A stretch of 64,000 nucleotides of DNA from Maribacter sp. 4G9 (GCF_002742265.1 NZ_MDGL01000024.1:1-64000), one strand, 5' to 3'. Numbered from the stretch's first letter, positions 7,552 through 16,368 are shown. Notes: a model not told the origin generated them from the sequence alone. Numbers and translations: made by a program.

Positions 7552-8811
7552 ATGGATTTTAATCGGATAAAAGAAAAGTTGAATATTCTTGCGGATGCCG
7601 CCAAGTATGATGTTTCCTGCTCCAGTAGCGGAAGTGACCGAAGAAACACGAACAAGGGACTGGGCAATGCCAGCAATGGAATCTGCCATAGCTATTCGGA
7701 GGATGGTAGGTGTATATCCCTATTAAAAATCCTATTGACTAACCATTGCATCTATGATTGTGCCTATTGCGTGACCCGTAAAAGCAACGATATCCAGAGG
7801 GCGGCCTTTAAGATCCAGGAAGTCGTAGACCTTACTATCAATTTTTATAGAAGAAATTATATAGAAGGCCTTTTTTTAAGCTCTGGAATTTTCAAGGACC
7901 CGGATTATACCATGGAACGCTTGATCGCCGTAGCCAAGAAACTACGTTTGGAGGAGAATTTTAATGGATATATCCACTTAAAGTCGATTCCCGGGGCGAG
8001 TGATGAACTCATGTATGAGGCCGGATTGTATGCGGACCGATTATCGGTTAACATTGAAATCCCCACAATATCCGGCCTTAAATTGTTGGCACCTGATAAA
8101 AAGCACGAGGATTTTGCCAAACCGATGCGCAAGGTCAAGAATGAAATTATTCGTTATAATTTGGAAAAAAAAGTACTTAAAAACACGCCAAAATATGCTC
8201 CTGCAGGCCAAAGCACCCAAATGATTGTGGGCGCTACGGGAGAATCTGATAAGGATGTGATGTACTCAGCCACCCATTTTTACAAGAATTTTCATATGAA
8301 AAGGGTCTATTATTCCGGGTATGTGCCCGTAAGCAATGATAGTCGTCTTCCTTCCATTGGTACACAAGTGCCCATGCTCAGGGAAAACAGGTTGTACCAG
8401 ACCGATTGGCTATTGCGGTTTTATGGCTTTTCCGTGCAGGAACTGCTCAATGCAGAGCATCCCAATCTGGATATGGATGTTGACCCAAAATTGAGCTGGG
8501 CCTTGCGCAACCTGCAACACTTTCCAGTAGATGTCAACAAGGCGGACATGTCCGTTTTGGCCCGTATTCCGGGAGTGGGAATGACTTCTGTCCATAAAAT
8601 CATGAAGGCCCGTAAATTCAGGAAGCTGGATTGGGACCATCTAAAAAAAATGGGCGTAGCGCTCAATAGGGCGAAGTATTTTATTCTTTGCGACTCAAGA
8701 TATTGGGAACGCAAGGATTTGGATGCGCAGCGTATTAAAGGATTGATCATAAGTACATCCTACGGAAAATTTAGACCTCAGTATTCCAATCAATTATCAC
8801 TTTTCAACTAA
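7552..8811 (+). CDS. Putative DNA modification/repair radical SAM protein (TIGR03916-like)
   Basis: A 419-residue radical SAM enzyme. The 4Fe-4S cluster motif CxxxCxxC is at Cys66, Cys70 and Cys73 (NHCIYDCAYC). It is preceded by a Cys-containing N-terminal region (Cys23, Cys45, Cys54), and a helix-hairpin-helix DNA-binding motif (LARIPGVGMTSVHKIMKAR) lies near residue 345-365. This arrangement fits the family described as 'putative DNA modification/repair radical SAM protein', normally found beside a TIGR03915-type partner, as here (12 bp downstream). Known genomic links are to the UdgX-type uracil-DNA glycosylase family. The reaction is not established; DNA base or adduct chemistry is inferred from the HhH motif and context. 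It is divergent from a LexA-like repressor. Confidence 0.88.
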   Translation: MDFNRIKEKLNILADAAKYDVSCSSSGSDRRNTNKGLGNASNGICHSYSEDGRCISLLKILLTNHCIYDCAYCVTRKSNDIQRAAFKIQEVVDLTINFYRRNYIEGLFLSSGIFKDPDYTMERLIAVAKKLRLEENFNGYIHLKSIPGASDELMYEAGLYADRLSVNIEIPTISGLKLLAPDKKHEDFAKPMRKVKNEIIRYNLEKKVLKNTPKYAPAGQSTQMIVGATGESDKDVMYSATHFYKNFHMKRVYYSGYVPVSNDSRLPSIGTQVPMLRENRLYQTDWLLRFYGFSVQELLNAEHPNLDMDVDPKLSWALRNLQHFPVDVNKADMSVLARIPGVGMTSVHKIMKARKFRKLDWDHLKKMGVALNRAKYFILCDSRYWERKDLDAQRIKGLIISTSYGKFRPQYSNQLSLFN

Positions 8812-8823
8812 AATGGTAACCTC

Positions 8824-9603
8824 ATGACAACATCCACAACAAAGACTTTTATCTATGACGGTAGCTTTAACGGTTTTCTGACCGCCGTATTTGCAGGTTT
8901 CGAACAAAAATTGCCTTTTGCCGATATTCAAAAGGAACGTTTGGTACAGAACGGGCTCTTCTCTGAAACGGAGACCATTTTTACCAATATCGATATTGCC
9001 AAAAGGGTTTGGAACGGGATTAAAAATCGAAGTAACAGTGCCATCAAGAACATTTACTTTTCCTTTTTAAGCGGGGAGAAAAACCTGGAGCCCCTACTCT
9101 ATCAATACATCCGAAAAATTATGGGTTCCAAACAAGTTGCGTCCGATTTCTCCGATGCCTGCATCCTTAAAATCAGTCAAACGGCCCAAAAGGTACAAAG
9201 GGAAAAGCACCGTATGGAGGCCTTTGTACGTTTTCAATTGACCAAGGACGGTATCTATTTTGCGAACATAGAACCTGATTATGATGTATTGCCCTTGATA
9301 TCGAGACATTTTAAAAACCGCTATGCCGACCAGTCTTGGATCATTTACGACCTAAAGCGCAACTATGGTCTTTATTACGACCTGCATGGAGTGGAAATCA
9401 TTACGATGGACCTTTCCAACGGTATTGGCAACAGTATCCAAAAAAGTGCGGCAATGACGAACGAGGAGTATGATTATCAGGATTTGTGGAACAACTATTT
9501 TAAAAGTACCAATATCAAATCCCGTATCAACAAAAAACTACATACCCAACACATACCCAAGCGATACTGGAAATACCTTAGCGAAAAGAAGGAGGCTGTT
9601 TGA
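8824..9603 (+). CDS. TIGR03915/DUF4130 partner of the radical SAM DNA repair protein
   Basis: A 259-residue protein that begins FIYDGSFNGFLTAVFAGFE, the signature N-terminus of the TIGR03915 'probable DNA metabolism protein' family (DUF4130). The rest contains the conserved helix block with QKVQREKHRMEAFVRF and a central YDLKRNYGLYYDLHGVE. In other bacteria this family is encoded next to the radical SAM gene, or fused to a uracil-DNA glycosylase domain. No glycosylase domain is present here and the protein ends at about the DUF4130 boundary. It forms a two-gene operon with the preceding gene, so both are expected to be under the divergent XRE-S24 repressor. Biochemical role unknown. Confidence 0.85.
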   Translation: MTTSTTKTFIYDGSFNGFLTAVFAGFEQKLPFADIQKERLVQNGLFSETETIFTNIDIAKRVWNGIKNRSNSAIKNIYFSFLSGEKNLEPLLYQYIRKIMGSKQVASDFSDACILKISQTAQKVQREKHRMEAFVRFQLTKDGIYFANIEPDYDVLPLISRHFKNRYADQSWIIYDLKRNYGLYYDLHGVEIITMDLSNGIGNSIQKSAAMTNEEYDYQDLWNNYFKSTNIKSRINKKLHTQHIPKRYWKYLSEKKEAV

Positions 9604-9614
9604 TTCTATAAGGA

Positions 9615-10526
9615 TTATTTGGAAGGCCGTTCATAGAATTTAATTTTTTGAAAGAAATCCGTTCGCATTTTGTCGGCATCAAAATCCTTGTAATAGAATA
9701 CTTTTCGGTTCCCATTGTCCTTTGAAGTGGTGATTTCAACTTCCTCCATCCACTCTGGGTGCAAAAAGGCATTCACAATGGTCAGGTCCCAGATAGTTCT
9801 TTGTGTTCTACCGCCGTCTATATGGTCGTCCCAAACCTTTAATAGAAAAACCCCAAGAAAATGGTTTTCCAATTTTGCTCGGGTCTCTTCATACTCAAAG
9901 GTCATTTTATTTGCTACACTTACGGGGATTATGTGCATCTCTACAGTCGAAAACAATAAATGTGTAAGGGCATAGGGGTCCATGGCACAGTTGAAATCGT
10001 CCCTCCTTAACACCCCCTTTTCAAAATCATAGGAACTTCCTAACCAATACAATCGGATTTTATCAGCTATTTCTGGTTCAATGAAAATAGCGGAGGCCAC
10101 ATTGGTCAAGGCCCCAAGCGCAATTACATTCAGTTTTTCACCGTCTTCTTGGGCTCGTGCCTGTTTGATTATTTCATAGGCTGCCGCAGAATGTTGGGCA
10201 CGGTCACCCCAATCGTACATACGGGAGGCACCTCCCCTATTGGTCTTGGTGTTCAATCCCATTACCCCCAATAGAGTTTGGTTCAAACGGTGACTGTCTT
10301 CCATACTATTTGTTGTGGACCATTGGGAAGCTTGCCACTGCGTGGCATTCAACGCCAGAATATCAATACTGTCGTCCATCAAAATGATACTCAGCGCATA
10401 TGCATCGTCTACTTCATTCGCAGTATCCCCTTCCAAAATCACCCTAGGTTTGCTTTGTGAAAAGCCTTTTAAGCAAAAAATCCCTATAAAGAATAGTGAA
10501 ACAAGAAAATGTCTTTTAAAATTCAT
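9615..10526 (-). CDS. Exported nucleoside hydrolase family protein
   Basis: A 303-residue protein with an N-terminal signal peptide (hydrophobic core about residues 8-22, likely cleaved after GFSQ). The mature N-terminus has the family's calcium-binding loop in the variant form GDTANEVDDAYAL (canonical DTDxxxDD), plus VIALGALTNVASAI and WDLTIVNAF later. These features match inosine-uridine-preferring nucleoside hydrolases and related secreted ribosidases, which release free base and ribose. Export suggests scavenging of extracellular nucleosides. The altered first motif means substrate preference should not be assumed. It is convergent with the preceding gene and stands alone. Confidence 0.8.
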   Translation of the reverse strand: MNFKRHFLVSLFFIGIFCLKGFSQSKPRVILEGDTANEVDDAYALSIILMDDSIDILALNATQWQASQWSTTNSMEDSHRLNQTLLGVMGLNTKTNRGGASRMYDWGDRAQHSAAAYEIIKQARAQEDGEKLNVIALGALTNVASAIFIEPEIADKIRLYWLGSSYDFEKGVLRRDDFNCAMDPYALTHLLFSTVEMHIIPVSVANKMTFEYEETRAKLENHFLGVFLLKVWDDHIDGGRTQRTIWDLTIVNAFLHPEWMEEVEITTSKDNGNRKVFYYKDFDADKMRTDFFQKIKFYERPSK

Positions 10527-10560
10527 AAGGATACCGATTTTATCATTTATTTCATGCTTA

Positions 10561-11088
10561 CTACGAGGAACGCTCCCCTACAAATTGGTCGCTCTTATTT
10601 TTGAACAGGACATTGAATGTGGTTAAACTACCGTATATTCTGGTAATATATTGTTGTAAATCTACTTTTTCCTGGTCGTCCAGATTCTTGCTCGAATTGA
10701 TTTTTTGTTCCATGACCCTTATTCGGTCCCGTACCATGACTATTTTATGAAAAAAGGTGTCTATGGGGATTTCCTTATTGGTCAAACTGGAATCCCCGGG
10801 TTCCATTACAAGGTTGCCACCTTTCCATTTATCGGCAATGGCCACCTGTTCCGTTACATCGCTCCATCTCCTTAAAATTGACATCAACGACGTTTCTACT
10901 TCCAAAAAACTTACCGTATCCACGTCGTTTTCCAAGGCTTCGATAACTTCAAACCCATCATTGATGTCGATAGTCTCCAAACCCGTGTCCAAAAAAGTTA
11001 CCCAGTAGTGCTTTGATGAAACATTGGTTACCACACCAAGTCCAAATTCACTATGTTTTATACGTGATCCAATTCCTAATAACTGCAT
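10561..11088 (-). CDS. Conserved protein of unknown function with N-terminal Tudor-like motif
   Basis: A 175-residue cytoplasmic protein without signal or membrane segment. The N-terminus GIGSRIKHSEFGLGVVTNV followed by YWVTFLDTGLETI reads like the small beta-barrel ('G.rV.H..FG.G.V') found at the C-terminus of UvrD/PcrA helicases and in CarD-like folds. The middle and C-terminal part (LEVETSLMSILRRWSDV onward) is helical and highly charged, with a coiled-coil-like stretch around residues 118-150. This suggests a protein- or nucleic-acid-binding adaptor, but no specific function can be assigned. It sits 34 bp upstream of, and on the same strand as, the nucleoside hydrolase gene. Confidence 0.65.
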   Translation of the reverse strand: MQLLGIGSRIKHSEFGLGVVTNVSSKHYWVTFLDTGLETIDINDGFEVIEALENDVDTVSFLEVETSLMSILRRWSDVTEQVAIADKWKGGNLVMEPGDSSLTNKEIPIDTFFHKIVMVRDRIRVMEQKINSSKNLDDQEKVDLQQYITRIYGSLTTFNVLFKNKSDQFVGERSS

Positions 11089-11241
11089 ACTAATTCTTTT
11101 GTTTTAGCAGCTAAGTTAGTACCTATGTCAATTTTCAACAAGTAAAATCAACCGAAGAATGGCATGGCTACTTGATTTATGCCCTTTGTTGTGAATATGG
11201 TGAACTTCCAGTACATTTATGTCGGACCTAGCACTTTTAAA

Positions 11242-12291
11242 ATGAAACGATTAATACAGTTTATGATTATCGGAATTTTGGCCATCTCTTGTAAGGAAGA
11301 AGCGAAAAAAAGTATGGATAGCCCAGAAAAGGCACCAACCAAGTTAAAGGCGTTGATTTTGGATGGGCAAAACAACCACTATGTGTGGCCTAAAACTACC
11401 ATGATGATGAAGGACTATCTGGAGGAAACCCAACTTTTTGAGGTGGATATCCACAGAATGGATTCCGTTTGGTTGGGTATAAAGTACAATGAAACGCGCC
11501 CTGAACCTTATACGTCGTATATTGAAAAATACCCCTTGGATTCCACCAAATACGTAGTTTCACATCAGCCTATTAAAACATCCGACTTTATCTTTGATTT
11601 TACCCAATATGACGTAGTTATCTCCAATTTGGGAGCGGAATCCCCCTTATGGCCAAAGGCTACAAGAACCAATTTTGAAAACTACATTGCCAATGGGGGT
11701 GGGTTTGTCATTGTCCATGCCGCCAATAATGCCTGGGGCTAATGGGACGAATTTAATAAAATGATTGCCCTAGGCGCTTGGGGCGGGCGCGATGAGCAAT
11801 TTGGGCCATATGTGTACTACAATGAAGCTGGTGAAATCGTGCATGATGAAACCGAAGGGGTCTGCGGTTCCCACGGTCCGGAATACGAATTTCCCCTTAC
11901 GACGCGTGCACCGGAACATCCTATTATGAAAGGCCTTCCAACCACGTGGATGCATACCCAGGATGAATTGTATGAACGCATGCGCGGCCCTTTTGAAAAC
12001 GCGACCATTCTTGCCACCGCTTTTGCGGATGTTGAAGGAAATGCACCACCTTGGAATCCTAACGTCAAAGGTTTAGGCCAAAATGTACCCATGTTAATGG
12101 CCATTGATTATGGCAAAGGAAGGATTTTCCATACCACCTTGGGACATTTTGACTATTCCATGGAATGTGTGGGTTTTATAACCACCTTCCAACGGGGATC
12201 GGAATGGGCCGCAACGGGTAAAGTGACTCAAGACATACCATCCGATTTTCCGACTGAAAAAGGTATATCCGCCAGAAAATGGATGGATTGA
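11242..12291 (+). pseudogene. ThuA-like lipoprotein gene interrupted by an in-frame TAA
   Basis: The gene encodes a ThuA-like (trehalose-utilisation type, class I glutamine amidotransferase-like fold) protein with a lipoprotein signal peptide (MKRLIQFMIIGILAISCKEE). The frame runs intact to NAWG, meets TAA at 11740-11742, and continues in the same frame as WDEFNKMIALGAWGGRDE to 12291, with no length change. Both halves carry conserved family blocks: ILDGQNNHYVWP and FVIVHAANNAW before the stop; GAWGGRDEQFGPY, GYGKGRIFHTTLGH-like IDYGKGRIFHTTLGH after it. One base change (GAA or CAA to TAA) would explain it. Internal ATG at 11761 could start a second fragment, but that lacks the N-terminal strands and the signal. 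Assembly error or readthrough are the alternatives. The ATG at 11242 is preferred over 11179 because it begins the signal peptide. Confidence 0.8.
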
Positions 12292-12312
12292 TTAAAAAGG
12301 ATGTAGGATGAA

Positions 12313-12780
12313 TTAGTTGGTCTGACCTTCACAGCCTTCCCTTCTTCGGGTATCTATCAAATAAATAATCTTCCAAGCACCATCAAGTTTCACCATCTGA
12401 AAGGAATTGACCCCGCAATGGCTGAAGTTGTCATTAACCCAGAATTCGTAAGGCGTCCACGCATTTGCCATGGCCCCGTCTACTTGAATGGAATAATCCA
12501 ATAGTTTTTCGTTGAACGCAACGGAATCCGGAATGCTTATTATGGACTTAATCAGGTCGCTGTAATTTTCCCTCCTAAGAATGGTTTCACCATTCTTTCC
12601 TGTGCCAATGGTCTGCAACACAATATCAGGAGTAACCAAGTTTTTCAATCCTACAGAATCCTGGGCATGGAAGGCGACAAAGAATTTATCTACAGTCGCT
12701 TTCACCGCATCGGATTCGGAGGATTGTGCCAAAGAAAATAGCGAAGTAAAAATCAAAAAAGTTGTTATAGTGCTTTTCAA
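12313..12780 (-). CDS. Exported NTF2-like (SnoaL/DUF4440-type) protein
   Basis: A 155-residue protein with a cleavable signal peptide (MKSTITTFLIFTSLFSLAQS). The mature part has the cone-shaped NTF2-like pattern: the N-terminal helix VKATVDKFFVAFHAQDSVGL, a central strand with DGAMANAWTPYEFWVN and a terminal FQMVKLDGAWKIIYLIDTRR. Members of this fold range from small-molecule isomerases to binding proteins; no catalytic set can be chosen here. Its C-terminal Cys (REGCEGQ) and internal Cys (SHCGV) could pair in the periplasm. It is convergent with the ThuA-like gene. Confidence 0.75.
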   Translation of the reverse strand: MKSTITTFLIFTSLFSLAQSSESDAVKATVDKFFVAFHAQDSVGLKNLVTPDIVLQTIGTGKNGETILRRENYSDLIKSIISIPDSVAFNEKLLDYSIQVDGAMANAWTPYEFWVNDNFSHCGVNSFQMVKLDGAWKIIYLIDTRRREGCEGQTN

Positions 12781-12878
12781 GATGGACAGGTTTATTGAAA
12801 TCTAAAAATAGGGATATATTTAAAAATCCTTCGGTTTTTTTGAAAATCTTCCAAAAGTTTAATCTCGGCAAAACTCAC

Positions 12879-12886
12879 TACTTTTG
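12879..12886 (+). promoter_or_regulatory. Possible -7 box of panB
   Basis: TACTTTTG fits TAnnTTTG and lies 20 bp before the panB ATG. No convincing TTG is seen 17-23 nt upstream. Confidence 0.4.
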
Positions 12887-12906
12887 CTGGGACTAAATAA
12901 AATTAT

Positions 12907-13725
12907 ATGTCTATTGCAAAAAAGGAATATAAAAGGATAACGGTAAAATCGCTGATCGAAATGAAAAGCTATGGGGAAAAAATATCCATGCTTACGGCCT
13001 ACGACTACTCCATGGCAAAAATAGTGGATGCGGCCAAGGTCGACGTCATTTTGGTGGGTGATTCCGCCAGCAATGTCATGGCGGGCCATGAAACTACCTT
13101 GCCCATTACCTTGGACCAAATGATATATCATGCCTCATCGGTAATCCGGGCTGTAGAAAGGGCCTTGGTGGTTGTAGACCTGCCTTTTGGCAGTTATCAA
13201 AGTGATCCAAAAGAAGCGTTGCGGTCTGCCATAAGAATCATGAAGGAAAGTGGTGCCCATGCCGTAAAAGTGGAAGGCGGCTTGGAAATAAAGGAATCGG
13301 TAAAACGTATTTTAGCAGCAGGAATCCCTGTCATGGGCCATTTAGGACTTACACCGCAGTCCATTTATAAATTTGGAACGTACACGGTAAGGGCCAAAGA
13401 AGAAGAAGAGGCCCAAAAGTTGATGGAGGATGCCGCCATGTTGGAAAAATTGGGCTGTTTTAGTATTGTATTGGAAAAAATTCCGGCCAACCTGACCAAA
13501 AAAGTTTCGGAACAATTGACCATCCCCACCATTGGTATTGGTGGCGGTAAATATGCCGATGGACAAGTGTTGGTCGTACATGACCTTTTAGGTATGACCC
13601 ACGAGTTTAATCCTAGGTTTTTAAGACGTTATATGAACCTTTACGAGGAAATGGGCAATGCCATTTCTAATTATGTGCAGGATGTAAAAAGCATGGATTT
13701 TCCAAACGACGACGAACAATACTGA
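12907..13725 (+). CDS. panB: 3-methyl-2-oxobutanoate hydroxymethyltransferase
   Basis: A 272-residue cytoplasmic enzyme that transfers a hydroxymethyl group from 5,10-methylene-THF to 2-oxoisovalerate, the first committed step of pantothenate and CoA synthesis. Full family pattern is visible: [16 protein letters not shown] at the N-terminus, the metal-binding [15 protein letters not shown], then AVKVEGG, the MGHLGLTPQ block and [18 protein letters not shown]. Length matches the family. It is 5 bp upstream of lspA and the three genes panB, lspA and the RluA-like gene (5 bp further) look like one operon. The metabolic link among them is not obvious. Confidence 0.95.
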   Translation: MSIAKKEYKRITVKSLIEMKSYGEKISMLTAYDYSMAKIVDAAKVDVILVGDSASNVMAGHETTLPITLDQMIYHASSVIRAVERALVVVDLPFGSYQSDPKEALRSAIRIMKESGAHAVKVEGGLEIKESVKRILAAGIPVMGHLGLTPQSIYKFGTYTVRAKEEEEAQKLMEDAAMLEKLGCFSIVLEKIPANLTKKVSEQLTIPTIGIGGGKYADGQVLVVHDLLGMTHEFNPRFLRRYMNLYEEMGNAISNYVQDVKSMDFPNDDEQY

Positions 13726-13730
13726 TTTTA

Positions 13731-14234
13731 ATGAAACCAAGTAGAAAAGTACTTTTAAGTCGGTTTTTAATTATCGTTTTGGTCCTTCTCAATATTGGTT
13801 GCGACCAAGTCTCCAAAAAGGTGGTACGAGAAAATGTTTCCTATCAGGATTATATACCTTTGATCCAGGATCATTTTATCCTTACCAATGTGGAGAATAC
13901 CGGGGCCATGTTGGGATTTGGGGCGAACTTCCCTCCCACCCTAAAACGTATTTTGTTTCAAGCACTCCCGTTAATCGTGCTTCTGATCTTATTGTACAGG
14001 ATGCTGACTAAAATCCACACCAACAAATGGATGACCTTGGCTTTTGCCTTTGTAATTGGAGGAGGTATTGGAAACCTGATTGATAGGATTGCCCTGGGGT
14101 CGGTAACGGATTTCTTCCAAATTAGGTTGGGCTTTTTTAAAACAGGCATTTTCAACATGGCCGATGTGGCCGTAACTACAGGGGTTCTTCTTATCCTATT
14201 TTTGGGTCTTTTTGGAAAAAGAATTACCATTTAA
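13731..14234 (+). CDS. lspA: Lipoprotein signal peptidase (signal peptidase II)
   Basis: A 167-residue inner-membrane aspartyl protease that cleaves prolipoproteins before the lipid-modified Cys. Four hydrophobic segments fit the family (about 10-25, 71-91, 100-116, 142-162). The catalytic dyad is Asp118 in GNLIDRIALG and Asp145 in FNMADV; the conserved N-terminal CDQVSK (Asp25) and NVENTGAMLGFG are also present. It serves the many lipoproteins encoded in this window. Second gene of the panB-lspA-RluA cluster. Confidence 0.93.
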   Translation: MKPSRKVLLSRFLIIVLVLLNIGCDQVSKKVVRENVSYQDYIPLIQDHFILTNVENTGAMLGFGANFPPTLKRILFQALPLIVLLILLYRMLTKIHTNKWMTLAFAFVIGGGIGNLIDRIALGSVTDFFQIRLGFFKTGIFNMADVAVTTGVLLILFLGLFGKRITI

Positions 14235-14239
14235 GGCGT

Positions 14240-14944
14240 ATGGGCTCTTCAGAAAAGGTATTATCAACCCCCAAAAACCTACTAGTTTTATTTGAGGACA
14301 ATCACCTTATCATCATCAACAAAAGACCTGGAGATATTGTACAGGGCGATAAAACAGGAGATAAGGCCCTGAGCGAAGTGGTAAAGGAATACCTGAAGGA
14401 GAAATATAATAAACCCGGCAATGTTTATTTAGGGGTCGTACACCGGTTGGATAGGCCTACATCGGGATTGGTGGTATTTGCAAAAACATCAAAAGCACTC
14501 CCAAGGTTGAACAAACTCTTTTCTGATAAAATGGCAAAAAAGACCTATTGGGCTATAGTAAAGGAAGTACCCCCGAAAAAGGCGGATACTTTAATACACT
14601 GGCTCAAAAGGAATCCGAAGCAAAACAAGTCTTACGCGTATGAAAAGGAGATACCCGATAGCAAAAAGGCAATCCTAGATTACAGGGTACTCAAGGCTCT
14701 GAATAATTATATTCTATTAGAAATTGATTTAAAGACCGGTAGACACCATCAAATTCGATCACAGTTAGCATACATTGGCTGTCCCATAAAAGGGGATTTG
14801 AAATATGGCTTTCCCCGAAGTAATAAAGACGCAAGCATTCATTTACATGCACGTAGGCTTGAAATTGTGCATCCCGTAAAAAACGAACCTTTAACTATTT
14901 TAGCTCCTTTGCCTACAGATCCAATTTGGGATGCCTGTTCATAA
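14240..14944 (+). CDS. RluA family RNA pseudouridine synthase
   Basis: A 234-residue pseudouridine synthase of the RluA family that isomerises uridine in rRNA or tRNA. The catalytic Asp71 lies in VVHRLDRPTSGLVVFAKTS, and the later motif LLEIDLKTGRHHQIRSQLAY is the family's RNA/uracil-binding block. There is no N-terminal S4 domain, as in short RluA/RluC-type or TruC-like enzymes. The target position cannot be assigned. It is 5 bp after lspA and ends 34 bp before the next start. Confidence 0.88.
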   Translation: MGSSEKVLSTPKNLLVLFEDNHLIIINKRPGDIVQGDKTGDKALSEVVKEYLKEKYNKPGNVYLGVVHRLDRPTSGLVVFAKTSKALPRLNKLFSDKMAKKTYWAIVKEVPPKKADTLIHWLKRNPKQNKSYAYEKEIPDSKKAILDYRVLKALNNYILLEIDLKTGRHHQIRSQLAYIGCPIKGDLKYGFPRSNKDASIHLHARRLEIVHPVKNEPLTILAPLPTDPIWDACS

Positions 14945-14978
14945 TTTTTGTACATTCGATTTTCTAAACACCATAACC

Positions 14979-15500
14979 ATGTACAAGAAAATCAGTATTC
15001 TATTCTGCTTTGCACTATTCTATAATTGTGGTACCTACAATTCCATAGACACGTTTTATAATGCCCATAAAAACGATGCCCAAGTAACGGCGGTAAGGGT
15101 ACCCCAATTTATGTTGAAATTGATAAGTGGTATTTCCCCAGAAATGCAGTTCCTTATTGGAAACACGAGGGATTTGAGATATATGAAGTTTCCCAGCGCA
15201 ACCCCCGCTAGAACCCAATTTTTAAATCAGCAAATGAACGGGATTACCGGTAATTCCTTTATTGAGGTTTATAGAAAAAACGACGATTTAAAACGTAATG
15301 TGGTATCCATTCGAGAAAAAAGAAACAGTGTCAAGGAAATCCTCATTTATAATAACAATGCGGAAACGGGCTCCTTTCTTTATTTCAATGGGGATTTCGA
15401 CCCGGTAAAGGTTAGGGAAATGGCGCAGAACAATGAATTTGAAACACTGGGAAATAATGTGATCAAAGAATTTGCCCCTGGTATCAATCCAGAGAATTGA
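14979..15500 (+). CDS. DUF4252-like small lipoprotein
   Basis: A 173-residue lipoprotein (signal peptide MYKKISILFCFALFYNC, lipid Cys at 17). The mature part resembles the DUF4252 group of Bacteroidota envelope proteins, with TAVRVPQFMLKLISG and a C-terminal NGDFDPVKVREMAQ. Function unknown. I moved the start from 14931 to the ATG at 14979 because the upstream residues overlap the previous gene and precede the signal peptide. It overlaps the convergent exporter gene by 17 bp. Confidence 0.7.
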   Translation: MYKKISILFCFALFYNCGTYNSIDTFYNAHKNDAQVTAVRVPQFMLKLISGISPEMQFLIGNTRDLRYMKFPSATPARTQFLNQQMNGITGNSFIEVYRKNDDLKRNVVSIREKRNSVKEILIYNNNAETGSFLYFNGDFDPVKVREMAQNNEFETLGNNVIKEFAPGINPEN

Positions 15501-16362
15501 CCTCTTGCTTTTTGGAGGCCCGAAAACTTTCGATAACAACGGAACTCAAAATCAAGGCGCCCCCCAACAACGTTGTGCTTTTGGGAATTTCGTCCAAAAA
15601 CAGCGCTCCCAGGATAATCCCATATACGGGCTGGACACTACTAAGTATGCTTACAGTGGTGATGCTAAAATGTTTGAAGGTCATTAGAAATAGACTATGG
15701 CCAATGGCCGTAGTAAGCACTCCCAAGGCCAAAAGTCCTTCCCAATGCCCTATTATCAAAGAAGGGGAAGTGAAGAACAAGGCAGGTGCCATCAATATGG
15801 CAATCGTCCCCGTTTGATACACCATAAGGGTAGTTCCCAGGTATTTTTCAACCTTTAATTTTAAGATGATATTTCTAAGCGCATAGGAAAAAGCTGAAAT
15901 CAACCCCATAAGTATGGCTAGGGTATGCGAATCCCCCAAATAAAAATTGGGGCTAAGAAAGTAAATGCCCAACAGTACCAGCCCACCAAGAAGTAGGTGC
16001 ATTTTTTGTAGTCTGGATTTCAACAAAATCGGCTCCAAAAAGGCAGTAATGACAGGATAGGTAAATAATGACAACATGCCTATGGCAACATTTGACCATT
16101 GAAGCGCATAAAAATAAAAAAGCCAATGGGAGGCCATTAGTACTCCAGTCACGAGTATTAAGGGTATGTCCCCAGTTTTAAGTCTTAACGGTATGTTTCG
16201 CCATCTACAAAATAGGTACAGGAAGACAAAGGCAATAATTCCCCGTATCCCAGTAATGAGCGGAACGGGTAAATCCACAAACCTTCCCAAAGGTCCCGAA
16301 GTGGCAATAAAAAGCATTGCCAGATTGATTTCCAATAAATGGGAAACATGTGAACGGTTCAT
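15484..16362 (-). CDS. EamA/DMT family transporter
   Basis: A 292-residue inner-membrane protein with ten predicted transmembrane segments in two EamA repeats, the layout of drug/metabolite transporter superfamily exporters (amino acids, nucleotides, metabolites). Typical features are the start SHLLEINLAMLFIATSGPLG, GLISAFSYALRNIILK opening the second repeat, and YGIILGALFLDEIP near the end. Substrate unknown. It is 6 bp downstream of the 514-residue helical gene on the same strand and probably shares its transcript. Confidence 0.85.
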   Translation of the reverse strand: MNRSHVSHLLEINLAMLFIATSGPLGRFVDLPVPLITGIRGIIAFVFLYLFCRWRNIPLRLKTGDIPLILVTGVLMASHWLFYFYALQWSNVAIGMLSLFTYPVITAFLEPILLKSRLQKMHLLLGGLVLLGIYFLSPNFYLGDSHTLAILMGLISAFSYALRNIILKLKVEKYLGTTLMVYQTGTIAILMAPALFFTSPSLIIGHWEGLLALGVLTTAIGHSLFLMTFKHFSITTVSILSSVQPVYGIILGALFLDEIPKSTTLLGGALILSSVVIESFRASKKQEVNSLD

Positions 16363-16368
16363 CTGGGC

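Noticed and set aside
11761-12291. Independent 176-residue gene starting at ATG 11761
   Set aside because: It continues in the same frame as the upstream ThuA-like half and lacks a fold start or signal peptide; better described as one interrupted gene.
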